Assembly: GCA_018660835.1 (NCBI GenBank)
Contig: JABJJN010000076.1
Coordinates: 62,001 to 126,000 of the forward strand
Source of the DNA: Gemmatimonadota bacterium
GTDB taxonomy: Bacteria > Latescibacterota > UBA2968 > UBA8231
Direction of reading: 5' to 3'
Length of the DNA stretch: 64,000 nucleotides
The notes beneath the pieces are model-generated. The model saw only the letters and a list, made by a program, of their open reading frames with translations. It was not told where the DNA came from and ran no database searches. Position numbers and translations under genes: made by a program. Positions 17,808 to 26,148 of this stretch are shown in pieces. The stretch's first letter is position 1, and each line of letters starts with the position of its first letter.

Positions 17808-18104
17808 CTACTCTCCGAGGCGGAATAGTCGACCGTCGCCGCTCGCAAGTTGCACCGTGATTTCACCGGTACTCGGCGAGTAACCAGCAGCCATCATCTG
17901 TGTGCCCGTCTGCTTTGACACCTCCTGCAGATGGCTGGGCGCACTACGCAGCGTCACCAGCAGCGTCACGGCGTCGATGAAGTCTTTGTTCACGACCATC
18001 AGATACCTGGCGCCACTCTCCGACTCAAACTCGCCGACAAGCCCCAAGCCGCCCTCCACTGACTGCACCAGCTGCGCTTCGTCCGCTCGCTTGCTTACAT
18101 CCAG
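17808..18104 (-). pseudogene. C-terminal remnant of a glycoside-hydrolase-like protein
   Basis: The minus frame encodes about 98 residues including GLVGEFESESGARYLMVVNKDF and ending GDGRLFRLGE, an all-beta C-terminal domain that follows TIM-barrel glycosidases of the type also encoded at 46515-47993 (compare STHVLVVNRN there). No catalytic barrel exists upstream: the homology stops where the DNA ligase fragment on the other strand begins, around 18090-18110, so the gene has lost its body. An 86-residue frame starting at GTG 18068 lacks a Shine-Dalgarno sequence. It is most likely debris. Confidence 0.6.
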
Positions 18105-18698
18105 GACGGCTTGTGTCGGCTTGTGTCTCGCAAGGGTAACGACTATCGGCGCAAGCGACTCGTTGAACTGTCGGGTGCCTTATCAGGCATATCGCAAAGT
18201 GTGATCCTGGATGGGGAGCTCGTGTGCCTTGATGATGAAGGCCGAACCCTGTTCTACGACATGATGTTCAATCGCGCACCGGCCTATTTCTACGCTTTCG
18301 ACATTATGTCGCTGGATGGTGAGGATCTGCGTGATCGACCATGCATCGAACGCAAGGCGTTGCTGCAAGACGTCGTGCAGGCGGGGCCGCAGCGACTGCT
18401 CTATGTCGATCACCTCGAAGGGGAGGGCGAGCGGCTGTTCGAGCAGATCTGTGAGCGAGACATGGAAGGAGTCGTGGCGAAACCGAAGGCGAGTCCGTAT
18501 CGCGGTCTCAGGGGGAAGACGCCCTGGGTAAAAATCAAGAATCCCAATTACACGCAGGCTGAAGGCCGCGGTGATCTGTTCGCCGCGGGCGCGTGGTTCT
18601 GTATCTGGTCCTTGTTTACTTCGTCGTCTTCTCGATGTGCTCTTTCATCTTCGCTACAAGGTCGTCGTCATCCACGCAGGAATCCACCAATTTGGTGA
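18084..18698 (+). pseudogene. ATP-dependent DNA ligase fragment lacking the active-site Lys motif
   Basis: The frame matches the LigD/LigB-type ATP-dependent ligase adenylation domain from LAYIQDGLCRLVSRKGNDYR through VILDGELVCLDDEGR, FYAFDIMSLDGEDLRD and EGVVAKPKAS to WVKIKNPNYTQAEGRGDLF. These correspond to nucleotidyltransferase motifs III, IIIa, IV and V. The essential motif I (KxDG), which should stand immediately before the first matching residues, is missing because the DNA there belongs to the glycosidase remnant on the other strand. After DLF the last 36 residues have no family similarity and overlap the DUF5069 gene. The frame is therefore cut at both ends and cannot encode an active ligase. 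Confidence 0.75.
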
Positions 18699-18885
18699 AG
18701 GTGTCAGCCGACATCTCCGCTCCATCCAGGAAGCGCTGGTCCGCTCCTCACGGATAGACGTAGGCGCCGAGCCTACCTGCGGCCCGTGCACGGGCCTTGT
18801 CGGCAATGCGTGCCAACCAGGGTATGCCGCCGATGATCAGGCCACGGGCGCGGGGCTTGAAATCCAGATTATCTGATTCGCTCAT
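18616..18885 (-). pseudogene. DUF5069 family gene with in-frame TGA (nonsense mutation or selenocysteine)
   Basis: From ATG 18885, with a good AGGAGAG upstream, the frame reads 45 residues (…FKPRARGLIIGG…ADKARARAAGRLGAYVYP) to a TGA at 18748-18750. The same frame then continues without further stops for 43 codons (GADQRFLDGAEMSADTFTKL…MKEHIEKTTK) to TAA at 18616. Joined, this is a typical DUF5069 protein, in which the position of the TGA is usually Cys (YxxCxxDQRFL, recalled from the family). A single C-to-A change would create the stop, but a Sec codon is also possible. I see no convincing SECIS hairpin: only a 4-bp CCAG/CTGG stem close to the TGA. Nearby gene debris favours a pseudogene. 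Confidence 0.6.
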
Positions 18886-18939
18886 CGAAATCTCTCCTCG
18901 AGTTGATGAGATTCAAATAACATCTTCCGTTCGGTTCGT

Positions 18940-20880
18940 TCAAGGTCCCAGATCAGGGCTCAGAACCTGTCTGTAGAGATTGACGGCTGTCTGGCGAATG
19001 GTGGCACGGCGGGTGTCGCGATCCCCGATGGACTCTATGACTTCTTCCAGCACTGGCTGCAGTTCGGGGCCGAAGGCACGCAGGTGTTCGATGAACTCGG
19101 CGTAGTTCGGTGCCTGATCGAGGCGGATGAAGATTCCCGCGAGGAGTTCAAGTTGCTCTGGATTGTCAGGCTCCTTGGCCTGCATGCGCTGCAGGTCGTC
19201 GACACGCCGGCGTACGGCATGTGGCTCAGAGGTGTGTCGATAGGCTGGATCGGGGATCAGGTCTGCCAGGCGTGCAATCTGACCACTCAGGTCATCACCA
19301 AAGCTGACGGTCGATTCACCGAGCTCGCGCGCCTGCTCCAGAAACAGACCGTGGTATTGTGGATGACGCCGCAGGTCCCGCAAGATCCGGATCAGCGTGC
19401 CGTTTTCACCTTCCTCAGGAGTATCTGGCATTAGATCTTCGGCGACCTTGATCCACGCGGCGACGTCCTGCATGGGCGTGTAGTACACAGGTGTCGTCAA
19501 CATCAGCTCTTTTTCGGCACCACTCATGTAGGGCCGATTTGCCCCAATGAGCTGGAAGACGAAGGCACGTAGAAAGTGGCGCCAATCGCCGCCATCCAAA
19601 TTGCCCAACTCGCGATAGTGATCGAGTAGTTCGTGAGCCGTAGCGACCATGAGTGGTGCCACGAGCTGGTCAAAGATTCCCCCGACGCCGAGGTCAGGTG
19701 GCAGGTCGCTGGAGAGGGCTTGCAGTTTCTCGCGAAAGCGGCGGACGGGATCGTAGCCGTCGAAGAGATACTCTGTGACGATTTTCTCTCCCAGGGCGCG
19801 TTCGGTGGCCACGAGTTGGGCAAAGGCCAGAATTCCGGGGGCACCAAAGTCGATCAGACTGTCGAGGATCGGCTCGGTCTTTACCTGACGCCCCACGCGG
19901 AAACGAGCGAGATCACCCAGGTCGTGGATGTAGTCCTCGATGGTAACAGGCTCGATGGGTAGTCCCATTCTTGCGGCCTGATCGGCGGCAGCGGGATGGA
20001 CGATGTCACGGTCGAGTTCGAAGAAGGTGGGATAGTTGAAGGTGTGGGTGATGAGATCGACCTTCCATTCAGCCCACTTGCGTTCCGTCTCCTCATCGTA
20101 GACCTCGTCCGTCACGTCATAGGCGTCGCGCTCAAGAATCTCCCGTCCCCACTTCTTGAAGTGCCCCGCGTAGTGGCCATAGAACTCGCCGAATTCGTCC
20201 TCCTTCGGATCGAGCATTTGGCGCCCCTCGGCACGCAAGCGCTCCGAGGGATCCTTCAAGTGCTTGTTAAACTGGCGCAGGGTGTCCTTGATGAAGGAAA
20301 TCCCGGGCAGGCCAACCTGATGCATGCGCACCTGCATATGGCGTACAAGTTCGAGGATGAGGATGTAATCGAGGAGGGGAAAGGCTTCCTTGATAATGAC
20401 CTCGCTCAGAGCCCAGTAGTCGTATCCCTTCTTGAAGGCAGCTTCCAGCACTTTGTCTGGCATGTAGATCGTGCGCCGTGTCCGACCGGTGTGGAAGGAC
20501 TGATGGGACCGTACGTCGCAGAAGGCGAGCAGGTCACGCTGCTGCACGAGGGTGACGCTGATGCCGGCGGCGAGAATCCCATCGAGGATGACTTCGGGGA
20601 TCTGGCGAATGGCACCATAGAAGAACTTGACCATGTCATGGCCCGCATGAAATCGAGGCAGGGACTCATCCTCCATCTTCAGGCCCAGACGCAAGCGTGT
20701 CTGTTGACCGAAGATCACCGTCATCGATCCCATCCGCAGCGCCTCATTGACGTCGGCGTGGGTGATGCCGCCTTCACGAAGGCCGCTGTTGGGGCGCTCG
20801 TCCTGGGAGGGAAGTCCGACGATTCCGCCTTCGGATCCCTCTTCTGGCTCAAAGTCCATGTTCATATTCAATTCTGGCAT
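18940..20880 (-). CDS. Large soluble protein of unknown function
   Basis: I do not recognise this roughly 646-residue protein. It is acidic at the N-terminus (MNMDFEPEEGSEGG) with no signal peptide or membrane segment, and is mainly helical. One stretch, VILDGILAAGISVTLVQQRDLLAFCD...GRTRRTIYMPDKVLEAAFKKGYDYWALSEVIIKEAFPLLDY, resembles the layout of lethal-factor-like metallopeptidases, but the zinc motif HExxH is absent. The C-terminal third is rich in short helical repeats. ATG 20880 is preferred because GGAGGGATGG precedes it; ATG 20892 adds four residues without such a site. Divergent from mannonate dehydratase across 243 bases. A role as scaffold or degenerate enzyme is speculation. Confidence 0.7.
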   Translation of the reverse strand: MPELNMNMDFEPEEGSEGGIVGLPSQDERPNSGLREGGITHADVNEALRMGSMTVIFGQQTRLRLGLKMEDESLPRFHAGHDMVKFFYGAIRQIPEVILDGILAAGISVTLVQQRDLLAFCDVRSHQSFHTGRTRRTIYMPDKVLEAAFKKGYDYWALSEVIIKEAFPLLDYILILELVRHMQVRMHQVGLPGISFIKDTLRQFNKHLKDPSERLRAEGRQMLDPKEDEFGEFYGHYAGHFKKWGREILERDAYDVTDEVYDEETERKWAEWKVDLITHTFNYPTFFELDRDIVHPAAADQAARMGLPIEPVTIEDYIHDLGDLARFRVGRQVKTEPILDSLIDFGAPGILAFAQLVATERALGEKIVTEYLFDGYDPVRRFREKLQALSSDLPPDLGVGGIFDQLVAPLMVATAHELLDHYRELGNLDGGDWRHFLRAFVFQLIGANRPYMSGAEKELMLTTPVYYTPMQDVAAWIKVAEDLMPDTPEEGENGTLIRILRDLRRHPQYHGLFLEQARELGESTVSFGDDLSGQIARLADLIPDPAYRHTSEPHAVRRRVDDLQRMQAKEPDNPEQLELLAGIFIRLDQAPNYAEFIEHLRAFGPELQPVLEEVIESIGDRDTRRATIRQTAVNLYRQVLSPDLGP

Positions 20881-21123
20881 CCATCCCTCCATGGTAGAGT
20901 ATGCAAAAGCTGGTCCAGAATCACGCCTCTTTCAACTGATTCGCAGGCATGAAGTTAGGCGCTGTCCAGCATTCTGGACGAGATCTCTCTGAGGGGATAT
21001 CGTTGACCGAATCAAGGCTCATCTCTCTGCCGCGAATTGGTCGGCCTGGCGGGCTGAGACTATTGTTGGAGGCGATCATCACATTAGTACAACGGTCATC
21101 AGACCAATACAGCGAGGAATGAC

Positions 21124-22185
21124 ATGAAGGCATTCGAAGCAGGACTCGCCGCTGGCGAGGCAGATTCATCCGGCGGCGGTGGCGGCTCTGGCGGCCCCGC
21201 CAAACCCGATCGCATGTATGTGCGCACACAGGGCTTTGGCGACAGCGATGAGGAGATGCGTTTTCTGCAGCGGTGTGGCGTGAAGCACAAAGCAGGACGT
21301 TTCCCCTTTCACGAGGGCAAGGGCTGGGATCTCGATGAGTTGAATCAGATCAGAGAGCGCCACGAATCCTTTGGCATGACTCTCGACATGAGCGCCCTGC
21401 CCATCTATGAGCAATTCCCCAGCATCATCTATCACGGCAAGAGTCCGGATCGCGATCGGGACATCGATCTGGTTTGCGAAATGATTCGCACTGCCTCGCG
21501 TGCCGGCATCGACTCTCTGCGCTACAACACGTGTGTGCTGAATATCGATCGCACAGAGGTCGAAGAAGGGCGAGGTGGCTATCGCCATACGGCTTTCCGT
21601 CTCGACAAGTTTCCGAAAGAGAAGCAGGACGAACTGACCGATGCGGGACGCGTCACTCAAGAGATGCGTTGGGAGCGCGCCGAGTATCTGCTTGAGCGCA
21701 TGATTCCCGTTGCCGAAGAGTGCAAGGTGCGCATGGGCAACTCACAAGAGGATCCCGCCGTGCCGTTGAACTTCCGCGGTGTGGACAAGATCCTCAATGA
21801 ATTCGAGGGCATGAAGCGCTACACCGAAACTCAGCGCAGTCCGTATCACGGCTGGAATTTCTGTGTTGGTTCCGTCGCCGAGGGCCTCGAGGACTGCGCC
21901 ACAGAGATCTTTCCCATCATCGAACATTTCGGTAGTCGCGGTATGATTCATCTCGTGCACTATCGCAATCTACTCGGCGGACGTTACAGCTTTCGTGAGG
22001 CCCTGCCCGATGAAGGCGACATGGATTTCTGCAAGGTCCTGAAAACTCTCAAGGACGTTGGCTACTGCTACGGCATTGACCCGGATCACGTACCACGCAC
22101 TGAGGACGATCCGCTCGGTTACTATCAGTCCTATGCCTACTGCTTCGGCTATATCAACGCGATGATCCAGGCCGTCTACGCCTGA
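21124..22185 (+). CDS. Mannonate dehydratase family protein
   Basis: A 353-residue TIM-barrel protein of the UxuA family, which dehydrates D-mannonate to 2-keto-3-deoxygluconate in hexuronate catabolism using a divalent metal. Family features are RYNTCVLNIDRTEVEEGRGGYRH, MGNSQEDPAVPLNFRGVDKIL, the NFCVGSVAEG strand with metal-binding Cys, IHLVHYRN (metal His), and YGIDPDHVPRTEDDPLGYYQSYAYCFGYINAMI at the end. The N-terminus has an unusual low-complexity GGGGGSGG linker at residues 18-25. ATG 21124 has GAGGA upstream. The downstream terminator at 22233 ends a single-gene transcript; no kdgK or kdgA gene is nearby. Confidence 0.82.
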   Translation: MKAFEAGLAAGEADSSGGGGGSGGPAKPDRMYVRTQGFGDSDEEMRFLQRCGVKHKAGRFPFHEGKGWDLDELNQIRERHESFGMTLDMSALPIYEQFPSIIYHGKSPDRDRDIDLVCEMIRTASRAGIDSLRYNTCVLNIDRTEVEEGRGGYRHTAFRLDKFPKEKQDELTDAGRVTQEMRWERAEYLLERMIPVAEECKVRMGNSQEDPAVPLNFRGVDKILNEFEGMKRYTETQRSPYHGWNFCVGSVAEGLEDCATEIFPIIEHFGSRGMIHLVHYRNLLGGRYSFREALPDEGDMDFCKVLKTLKDVGYCYGIDPDHVPRTEDDPLGYYQSYAYCFGYINAMIQAVYA

Positions 22186-22232
22186 GAAACGTGGGTTTCT
22201 TGCGAATCGAGTAGCAGGTCGAGTTTCTGATG

Positions 22233-22263
22233 AGGCGAGGGTCATTTGGCCCTCGCCTTTTTC
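22233..22263 (+). terminator. Rho-independent terminator after mannonate dehydratase
   Basis: A perfect 9-bp stem AGGCGAGGG/CCCTCGCCT around an 8-base loop is followed by TTTTTC. It lies 48 bases after the mannonate dehydratase stop. Confidence 0.85.
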
Positions 22264-22361
22264 TATGAAGAGTTGACCGGCATGCAGCGATTTGCTTGCA
22301 TGTCGACAGGAAGGGATAGCCTCGTCCCTTGTGCGCTTCGTTCCCGAACCAGGTGAGAGCG

Positions 22362-22505
22362 ATGGACGACACCGAAGAGAAATCAGTCCCCACAGGAGAA
22401 GTGGAGATGACCGAGTGTCCCGCGTGTGGGTGGCAGTCCTGGGATTCCTGGGCGTGCAAACTCGTGTGTCATCTGTGTGGCACGCGCTTTACCTGCGACG
22501 AGTAG
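22362..22505 (+). CDS. Zinc-ribbon miniprotein, 47 aa
   Basis: This short frame encodes MDDTEEKSVPTGEVEMTECP followed by ACGWQSWDSWACKLVCHLCG and a TRFTCDE tail. Two CxxC knuckles (CPAC and CHLC) about 15 residues apart, plus further Cys, form a zinc ribbon. There are two plausible starts. ATG 22362 has AGGTGAGAG upstream; ATG 22407 (giving a 32-residue protein starting MTECPACGW) has AGGAGAAGTGGAG upstream. Similar tiny zinc ribbons occur in many bacteria without assigned function. It follows a terminator, so it is an independent transcript; no clear promoter is visible in 22264-22361. Confidence 0.65.
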   Translation: MDDTEEKSVPTGEVEMTECPACGWQSWDSWACKLVCHLCGTRFTCDE

Positions 22506-22534
22506 CGTCTCAGTACACCATCACGCCACGGGCA

Positions 22535-24148
22535 TCACGGATTCAGATATACCGGTGCGTAGACTTTCACGACAGAGTCCGATTCGTTGATCCTATCGGC
22601 AACGTAGATCCGGCCCCGACTATCTGTCGCGACAGAGGTGGGATTTGAGAGCCTTCCCGGGCCGAGTTCACGATCTCCCCAGCGAGTAATCTCAACGCCG
22701 TCGTTGAAGGCGCGGACACGGGGCGTATCCCGTGCGACAATCTCCCCGCTGCCCCACTCCGAGCTATTGATGTTCGCACGCTCTCCATGAGCCACGATGA
22801 GAAAACCATCCTGTGTCCAGGCGACATCGGATGGAAGTCCGTCTACATCCTGGTCCTGAAAGGCGCCAGAACCGTCCGTTTGGAAGATGAAATAGGGATC
22901 ACCTCTCGCGACGAGGCCATATCGAAAACTGCCACTATCGAGCAGAAATTGGCGTACGCCCCAGGCCAGCTCGTTGCTTGCCGCTGACTGTGGCTGGCCG
23001 CCAAAGACTCCGGCACCCCACGACCCTGAAGCAGCAAATCCCCACCAGAGTGGCTTGGACACCCGCACTGAATCGAGCAGCACAGCGTCCGGCGTCAAGC
23101 GGTAGAGTGTACTGTTGGCGTTGAGAGATGCATTCTGAACGCGGCTGACGACGAGATGCTCGTCCAGGGTCACACTGATCGCCATCAAGCCGCTGCGCGT
23201 CTCGTCTGCGGGCCAGCGAAAGCGCTCAACACCGGCGGCATCAAAGGACGCTATACGACCCGCGCCATTGAAATCCCACCCCAAATCACGAATCTGGCGA
23301 CCCAACAGGTACAGATTTCCGTCATGCACGACCAGGTCCGCGGCGTTGAGTGAATCCGCCAGGGCCCCTTGTGGCAGGCGCAGGCGTTCGCCAGAACTCA
23401 TATCGGCGACGACGACATCTGAAAATGTCTCGTATAGCGCGTAGACACGATCCTCGGTGTCGATATGAAGAGCGGTGATGACGCCTTGTTCTGGCAGGGA
23501 GAGTGTCTCGAGGAATGGATGGTAACTGCCCGAACTCTCGTCGATCACATCACCCGAGGCGTAGTGGATGATGAGTTGGTAGGTGTAGTGTGTGTCAGGT
23601 TCGATCTGGTCATCGTGGAACAAGGTATCACTCACCGATTCGATCACACCCAGAATCAGAATACGGTTGTTGTCGGGCTCACGGCGACGCAGCTCGTAGC
23701 TCAAGAAACCCGAGGCGGCACGGGTCCACCTGATCTCGGCGGAACCGTTCCAGCTATCGAAGGCCACCGTCATCAGCGGCGATGGGAGCTGCGGCTGGAC
23801 GACCAATTCATTGCTGGCGCGGGTGAGGCCGGACCGATTCACCACTTCAATCCAATAGCGTAATTCAGACCCCGTGGAGACGCTGCGATCGATGTAGGTC
23901 GTGTCCAGTCGATCTGTGAATTCGAAGAGAACGATGGAGGAGTCCGTGCCGACGACCTGCCGGACGACACGATAGGCTGCCAACTCCTCACTCCCGGCAT
24001 AGACAGACCAGCGCAACGAGACGACCCCATCCTGAACTCTCGAGTCGAGCAACACAACGGGCGGCGTCAGTACCGGATCGAGGGGGTTCTCCCGCCTGGA
24101 GTCGTGGCTGCATGCCACGAGGAGAATGAGTAGGCAGAGTCGTCTCAT
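22535..24148 (-). CDS. Lipoprotein with fibronectin-type domains and NHL-like beta-propeller
   Basis: The protein starts at ATG 24148 with a lipoprotein signal MRRLCLLILLVACSHD, where the lipobox cysteine is followed by SHDSRRENPLDP. Two FnIII-like domains follow (residues about 25-200: VSLRWSVYAGSEELAAYRVVRQ, AEIRWTRAASGFLSYELRRRE). The rest is a six-bladed-propeller-like region with GVITALHIDTEDRVYALYE and a terminal NHL repeat GRLSNPTSVATDSRGRIYVADRIN. It is predicted to be a membrane-anchored, periplasm- or surface-exposed binding protein. The frame extends 13 codons further upstream but that part precedes the signal peptide. It is divergent from the FG-GAP gene. Confidence 0.78.
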   Translation of the reverse strand: MRRLCLLILLVACSHDSRRENPLDPVLTPPVVLLDSRVQDGVVSLRWSVYAGSEELAAYRVVRQVVGTDSSIVLFEFTDRLDTTYIDRSVSTGSELRYWIEVVNRSGLTRASNELVVQPQLPSPLMTVAFDSWNGSAEIRWTRAASGFLSYELRRREPDNNRILILGVIESVSDTLFHDDQIEPDTHYTYQLIIHYASGDVIDESSGSYHPFLETLSLPEQGVITALHIDTEDRVYALYETFSDVVVADMSSGERLRLPQGALADSLNAADLVVHDGNLYLLGRQIRDLGWDFNGAGRIASFDAAGVERFRWPADETRSGLMAISVTLDEHLVVSRVQNASLNANSTLYRLTPDAVLLDSVRVSKPLWWGFAASGSWGAGVFGGQPQSAASNELAWGVRQFLLDSGSFRYGLVARGDPYFIFQTDGSGAFQDQDVDGLPSDVAWTQDGFLIVAHGERANINSSEWGSGEIVARDTPRVRAFNDGVEITRWGDRELGPGRLSNPTSVATDSRGRIYVADRINESDSVVKVYAPVYLNP

Positions 24149-24468
24149 GGGTAGAACAATAGGCAAATTGCAGGCCAATTCCGACATCTGTTACAAGGTG
24201 ATTATTTACAAGGAGTTATGGTGTGTCCAATATTCCGGAAACAGACAGTAGGTGCCGTGTGACCTCCAGATGGAAAGTGAAATACAGAAGCGCGGATAAG
24301 CGTCCATTCGGCGCAGAATCCAGTTTTTCATACTCTTGCCGAACGGTGCTAAGTCCATGTCTGCAAGTTCTTTGCGGTGTCTTGCACACCTGGTACGCTG
24401 ATTGCACTTACAAGAACGAGTCCGGAGATCCATCAATTTGCAAGACGGCTTTACCACAAGGTGACTTC
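24149..24468. other. Divergent intergenic region
   Basis: This 320-base gap separates the NHL lipoprotein from the FG-GAP protein. It contains two direct copies of TTACAAGG (24191 and 24207) and, on the minus strand, a loose promoter-like pair TTGGAC and AATAAT 18 bases apart. No RNA gene or convincing coding frame is visible. Confidence 0.4.
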
Positions 24469-26148
24469 ATGAAGCGACACATCCGACGATCGATCTGCGC
24501 AGGTGCCACCTTGCTGCTGGCAACCACCGCAACAGCACAGACGTTCTTCACTGACGTGACTGAAGAAGCGGGTCTGGCGCGATTCACTGGCAAGAATATC
24601 GTCTTCGCGGACTACGATAATGATGGCTTGCAGGATATGTTGATCACCGAAGACGGTTTGAGGATTGCCGGAGTACCGAGGCGGATCCTTCTCTTCCATA
24701 ATTCTGGTGATGGTCACTTTGTTGATCAGACAGACCTTATCCCAGCGGATCTCCACGTTGCCATAGGTGGCTACGGTTCGGTCTTTGGGGACTATGACAA
24801 CGACGGTGATGAGGATCTGTTTCTGCCTCTGTGGCCGCACGATATCCTCTTGCGCAACGACCGTGGCGCCTTTGTGCCCGTCGAGTTAGGCGTCGACACG
24901 CTGGGCACGAATGGCGCCATCTGGTTGGATTACGACCAGGACGGGCACCTGGATCTCTATGTCGCAGATTCCATCTTCCTCAATGCTGGTAGTCCTGCCG
25001 AAGCAACTGAGGAATTCGTTCTGACGAATCGACTGCTGCATAACAATGGCGACGGCACCTTCACTGGCGACATGGACGCCGGCGCAGACTTGCAGCACAA
25101 GGTAAGGTGGGACGAGGGGGCCCCAGGACCATCTGCAGGAAGCGAAGGGGGCCCTGTCTCTGCTGACTTCAATGGTGATGGCTGGCCAGACCTCTACCTG
25201 GGGATGCACAATGACTTGAATCGGCTGTTTCTCAACGATGGCCAGGGCAGCTTTGTCAGCCACGAAATCGGCAATGCAGGCGGTGCGTTCAATGCACCTG
25301 TGGGGGACATAGACAACGACGGTGATCTGGATCTGTTCCACGCCGGCGCATCGGGGCCCGACGATGTGCATCGTTCCCTGATGATGCTGAATCTCGGTGA
25401 CGGGCAGTTCATTGACGTAGCCGAGAGCGCGGGCCTCGGTCTGGCAGAGGTGGGCAGCAATGTGTCAGGGAGCGCTTTCGCAGACTTTGATAATGATGGC
25501 GATCTGGATCTGGTCATCGGTATCGCCTCGAAGGAAGGACCGCCTGTCAGTCTTCTGTTCCTGAACGACGGGTCCGGATTTTTTACTGACGTGAGCGCCT
25601 CGTCGGGGATCGTTGATCAGGGCCCGTTTGTGTCTCTGGGCGACTACGACGAGGATGGCTTCGTCGATCTTGCACTCGGCGCTCTGTTTGGCTTGAACAG
25701 TGGCCTCACCTCACTCTACCACAACAATGGCAACAGCAATCACTGGCTGCGGGTGGAACTGGTTGGCACGCAGAGCAATCGCAGCGCCATTGGCGTCCGT
25801 GTCCTTGCGATCTCCGGTGATCTACAGCAGATGCGGGAGATCACCGGCGGCTTGGGCCGAAACCAGGAGGAGGCGGTCGCCCACTTTGGTCTGCGTGAGC
25901 GGACACAGGTGGATCGGCTTGAGATTCGCTGGCCTTCGGGGCAGGTCGACGTGCTGACGGATGTCGCGGCAGACCAGAAGATTCGTGTCATCGAGGGCCA
26001 GGGCGCTGGGTGCAGGCCACGCGCACGGTGTGGGAGACACGTCCCCCTGCAACGATGGAATCCGGCACGGAGGTGTTGCTCTCAGCGACCGCTAAGCCTG
26101 CCCTCTTTGAGCCGACCGCTACAATCACCTCAGTCACCGCCGATCTGA
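24469..26148 (+). CDS. FG-GAP/VCBS repeat protein with ASPIC/UnbV domain (N-terminal part; frameshifted near 26000)
   Basis: The start is ATG 24469 (AAGGTGA upstream), giving a Sec signal MKRHIRRSICAGATLLLATTATAQ. The mature part has about seven FG-GAP/VCBS repeats with Ca-binding loops (DYDNDGLQD, DYDNDGDED, DYDQDGHLD, DFNGDGWPD, DIDNDGDLD, DFDNDGDLD, DYDEDGFVD), then an ASPIC/UnbV domain (HWLRVELVGTQSNRSAIGVRV...GLGRNQEEAVAHFGL...LEIRWPSGQVDVL). After about residue 510 the frame runs into an unrelated Arg/Cys/Ser-rich tail to 26148, while the natural continuation sits in another frame from about 26000. A one-base deletion (or +2) near 25995-26010 splits the gene; real mutation versus sequence error cannot be told. 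Confidence 0.85.
   Translation: MKRHIRRSICAGATLLLATTATAQTFFTDVTEEAGLARFTGKNIVFADYDNDGLQDMLITEDGLRIAGVPRRILLFHNSGDGHFVDQTDLIPADLHVAIGGYGSVFGDYDNDGDEDLFLPLWPHDILLRNDRGAFVPVELGVDTLGTNGAIWLDYDQDGHLDLYVADSIFLNAGSPAEATEEFVLTNRLLHNNGDGTFTGDMDAGADLQHKVRWDEGAPGPSAGSEGGPVSADFNGDGWPDLYLGMHNDLNRLFLNDGQGSFVSHEIGNAGGAFNAPVGDIDNDGDLDLFHAGASGPDDVHRSLMMLNLGDGQFIDVAESAGLGLAEVGSNVSGSAFADFDNDGDLDLVIGIASKEGPPVSLLFLNDGSGFFTDVSASSGIVDQGPFVSLGDYDEDGFVDLALGALFGLNSGLTSLYHNNGNSNHWLRVELVGTQSNRSAIGVRVLAISGDLQQMREITGGLGRNQEEAVAHFGLRERTQVDRLEIRWPSGQVDVLTDVAADQKIRVIEGQGAGCRPRARCGRHVPLQRWNPARRCCSQRPLSLPSLSRPLQSPQSPPI

Noticed and set aside
18748..18790. SECIS element for the DUF5069 TGA
   Set aside because: The only hairpins found are 4-bp stems (CCAG/CTGG close to the TGA; TGTC/GACA too far), below the usual stem length.
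20964..20979. GTCCAG/CTGGAC hairpin as a terminator for the unknown protein or mannonate dehydratase
   Set aside because: It lies upstream of both divergent genes and has no T-tract.
24218..24262. 14-codon frame after TTACAAGGAG as a leader peptide
   Set aside because: There is no following attenuator hairpin and no regulatory residue run, so the good ribosome-like site is probably chance.
26004..26010. Programmed ribosomal frameshift in the FG-GAP gene
   Set aside because: No slippery heptamer, no stimulatory hairpin, and a plain indel explains the data.
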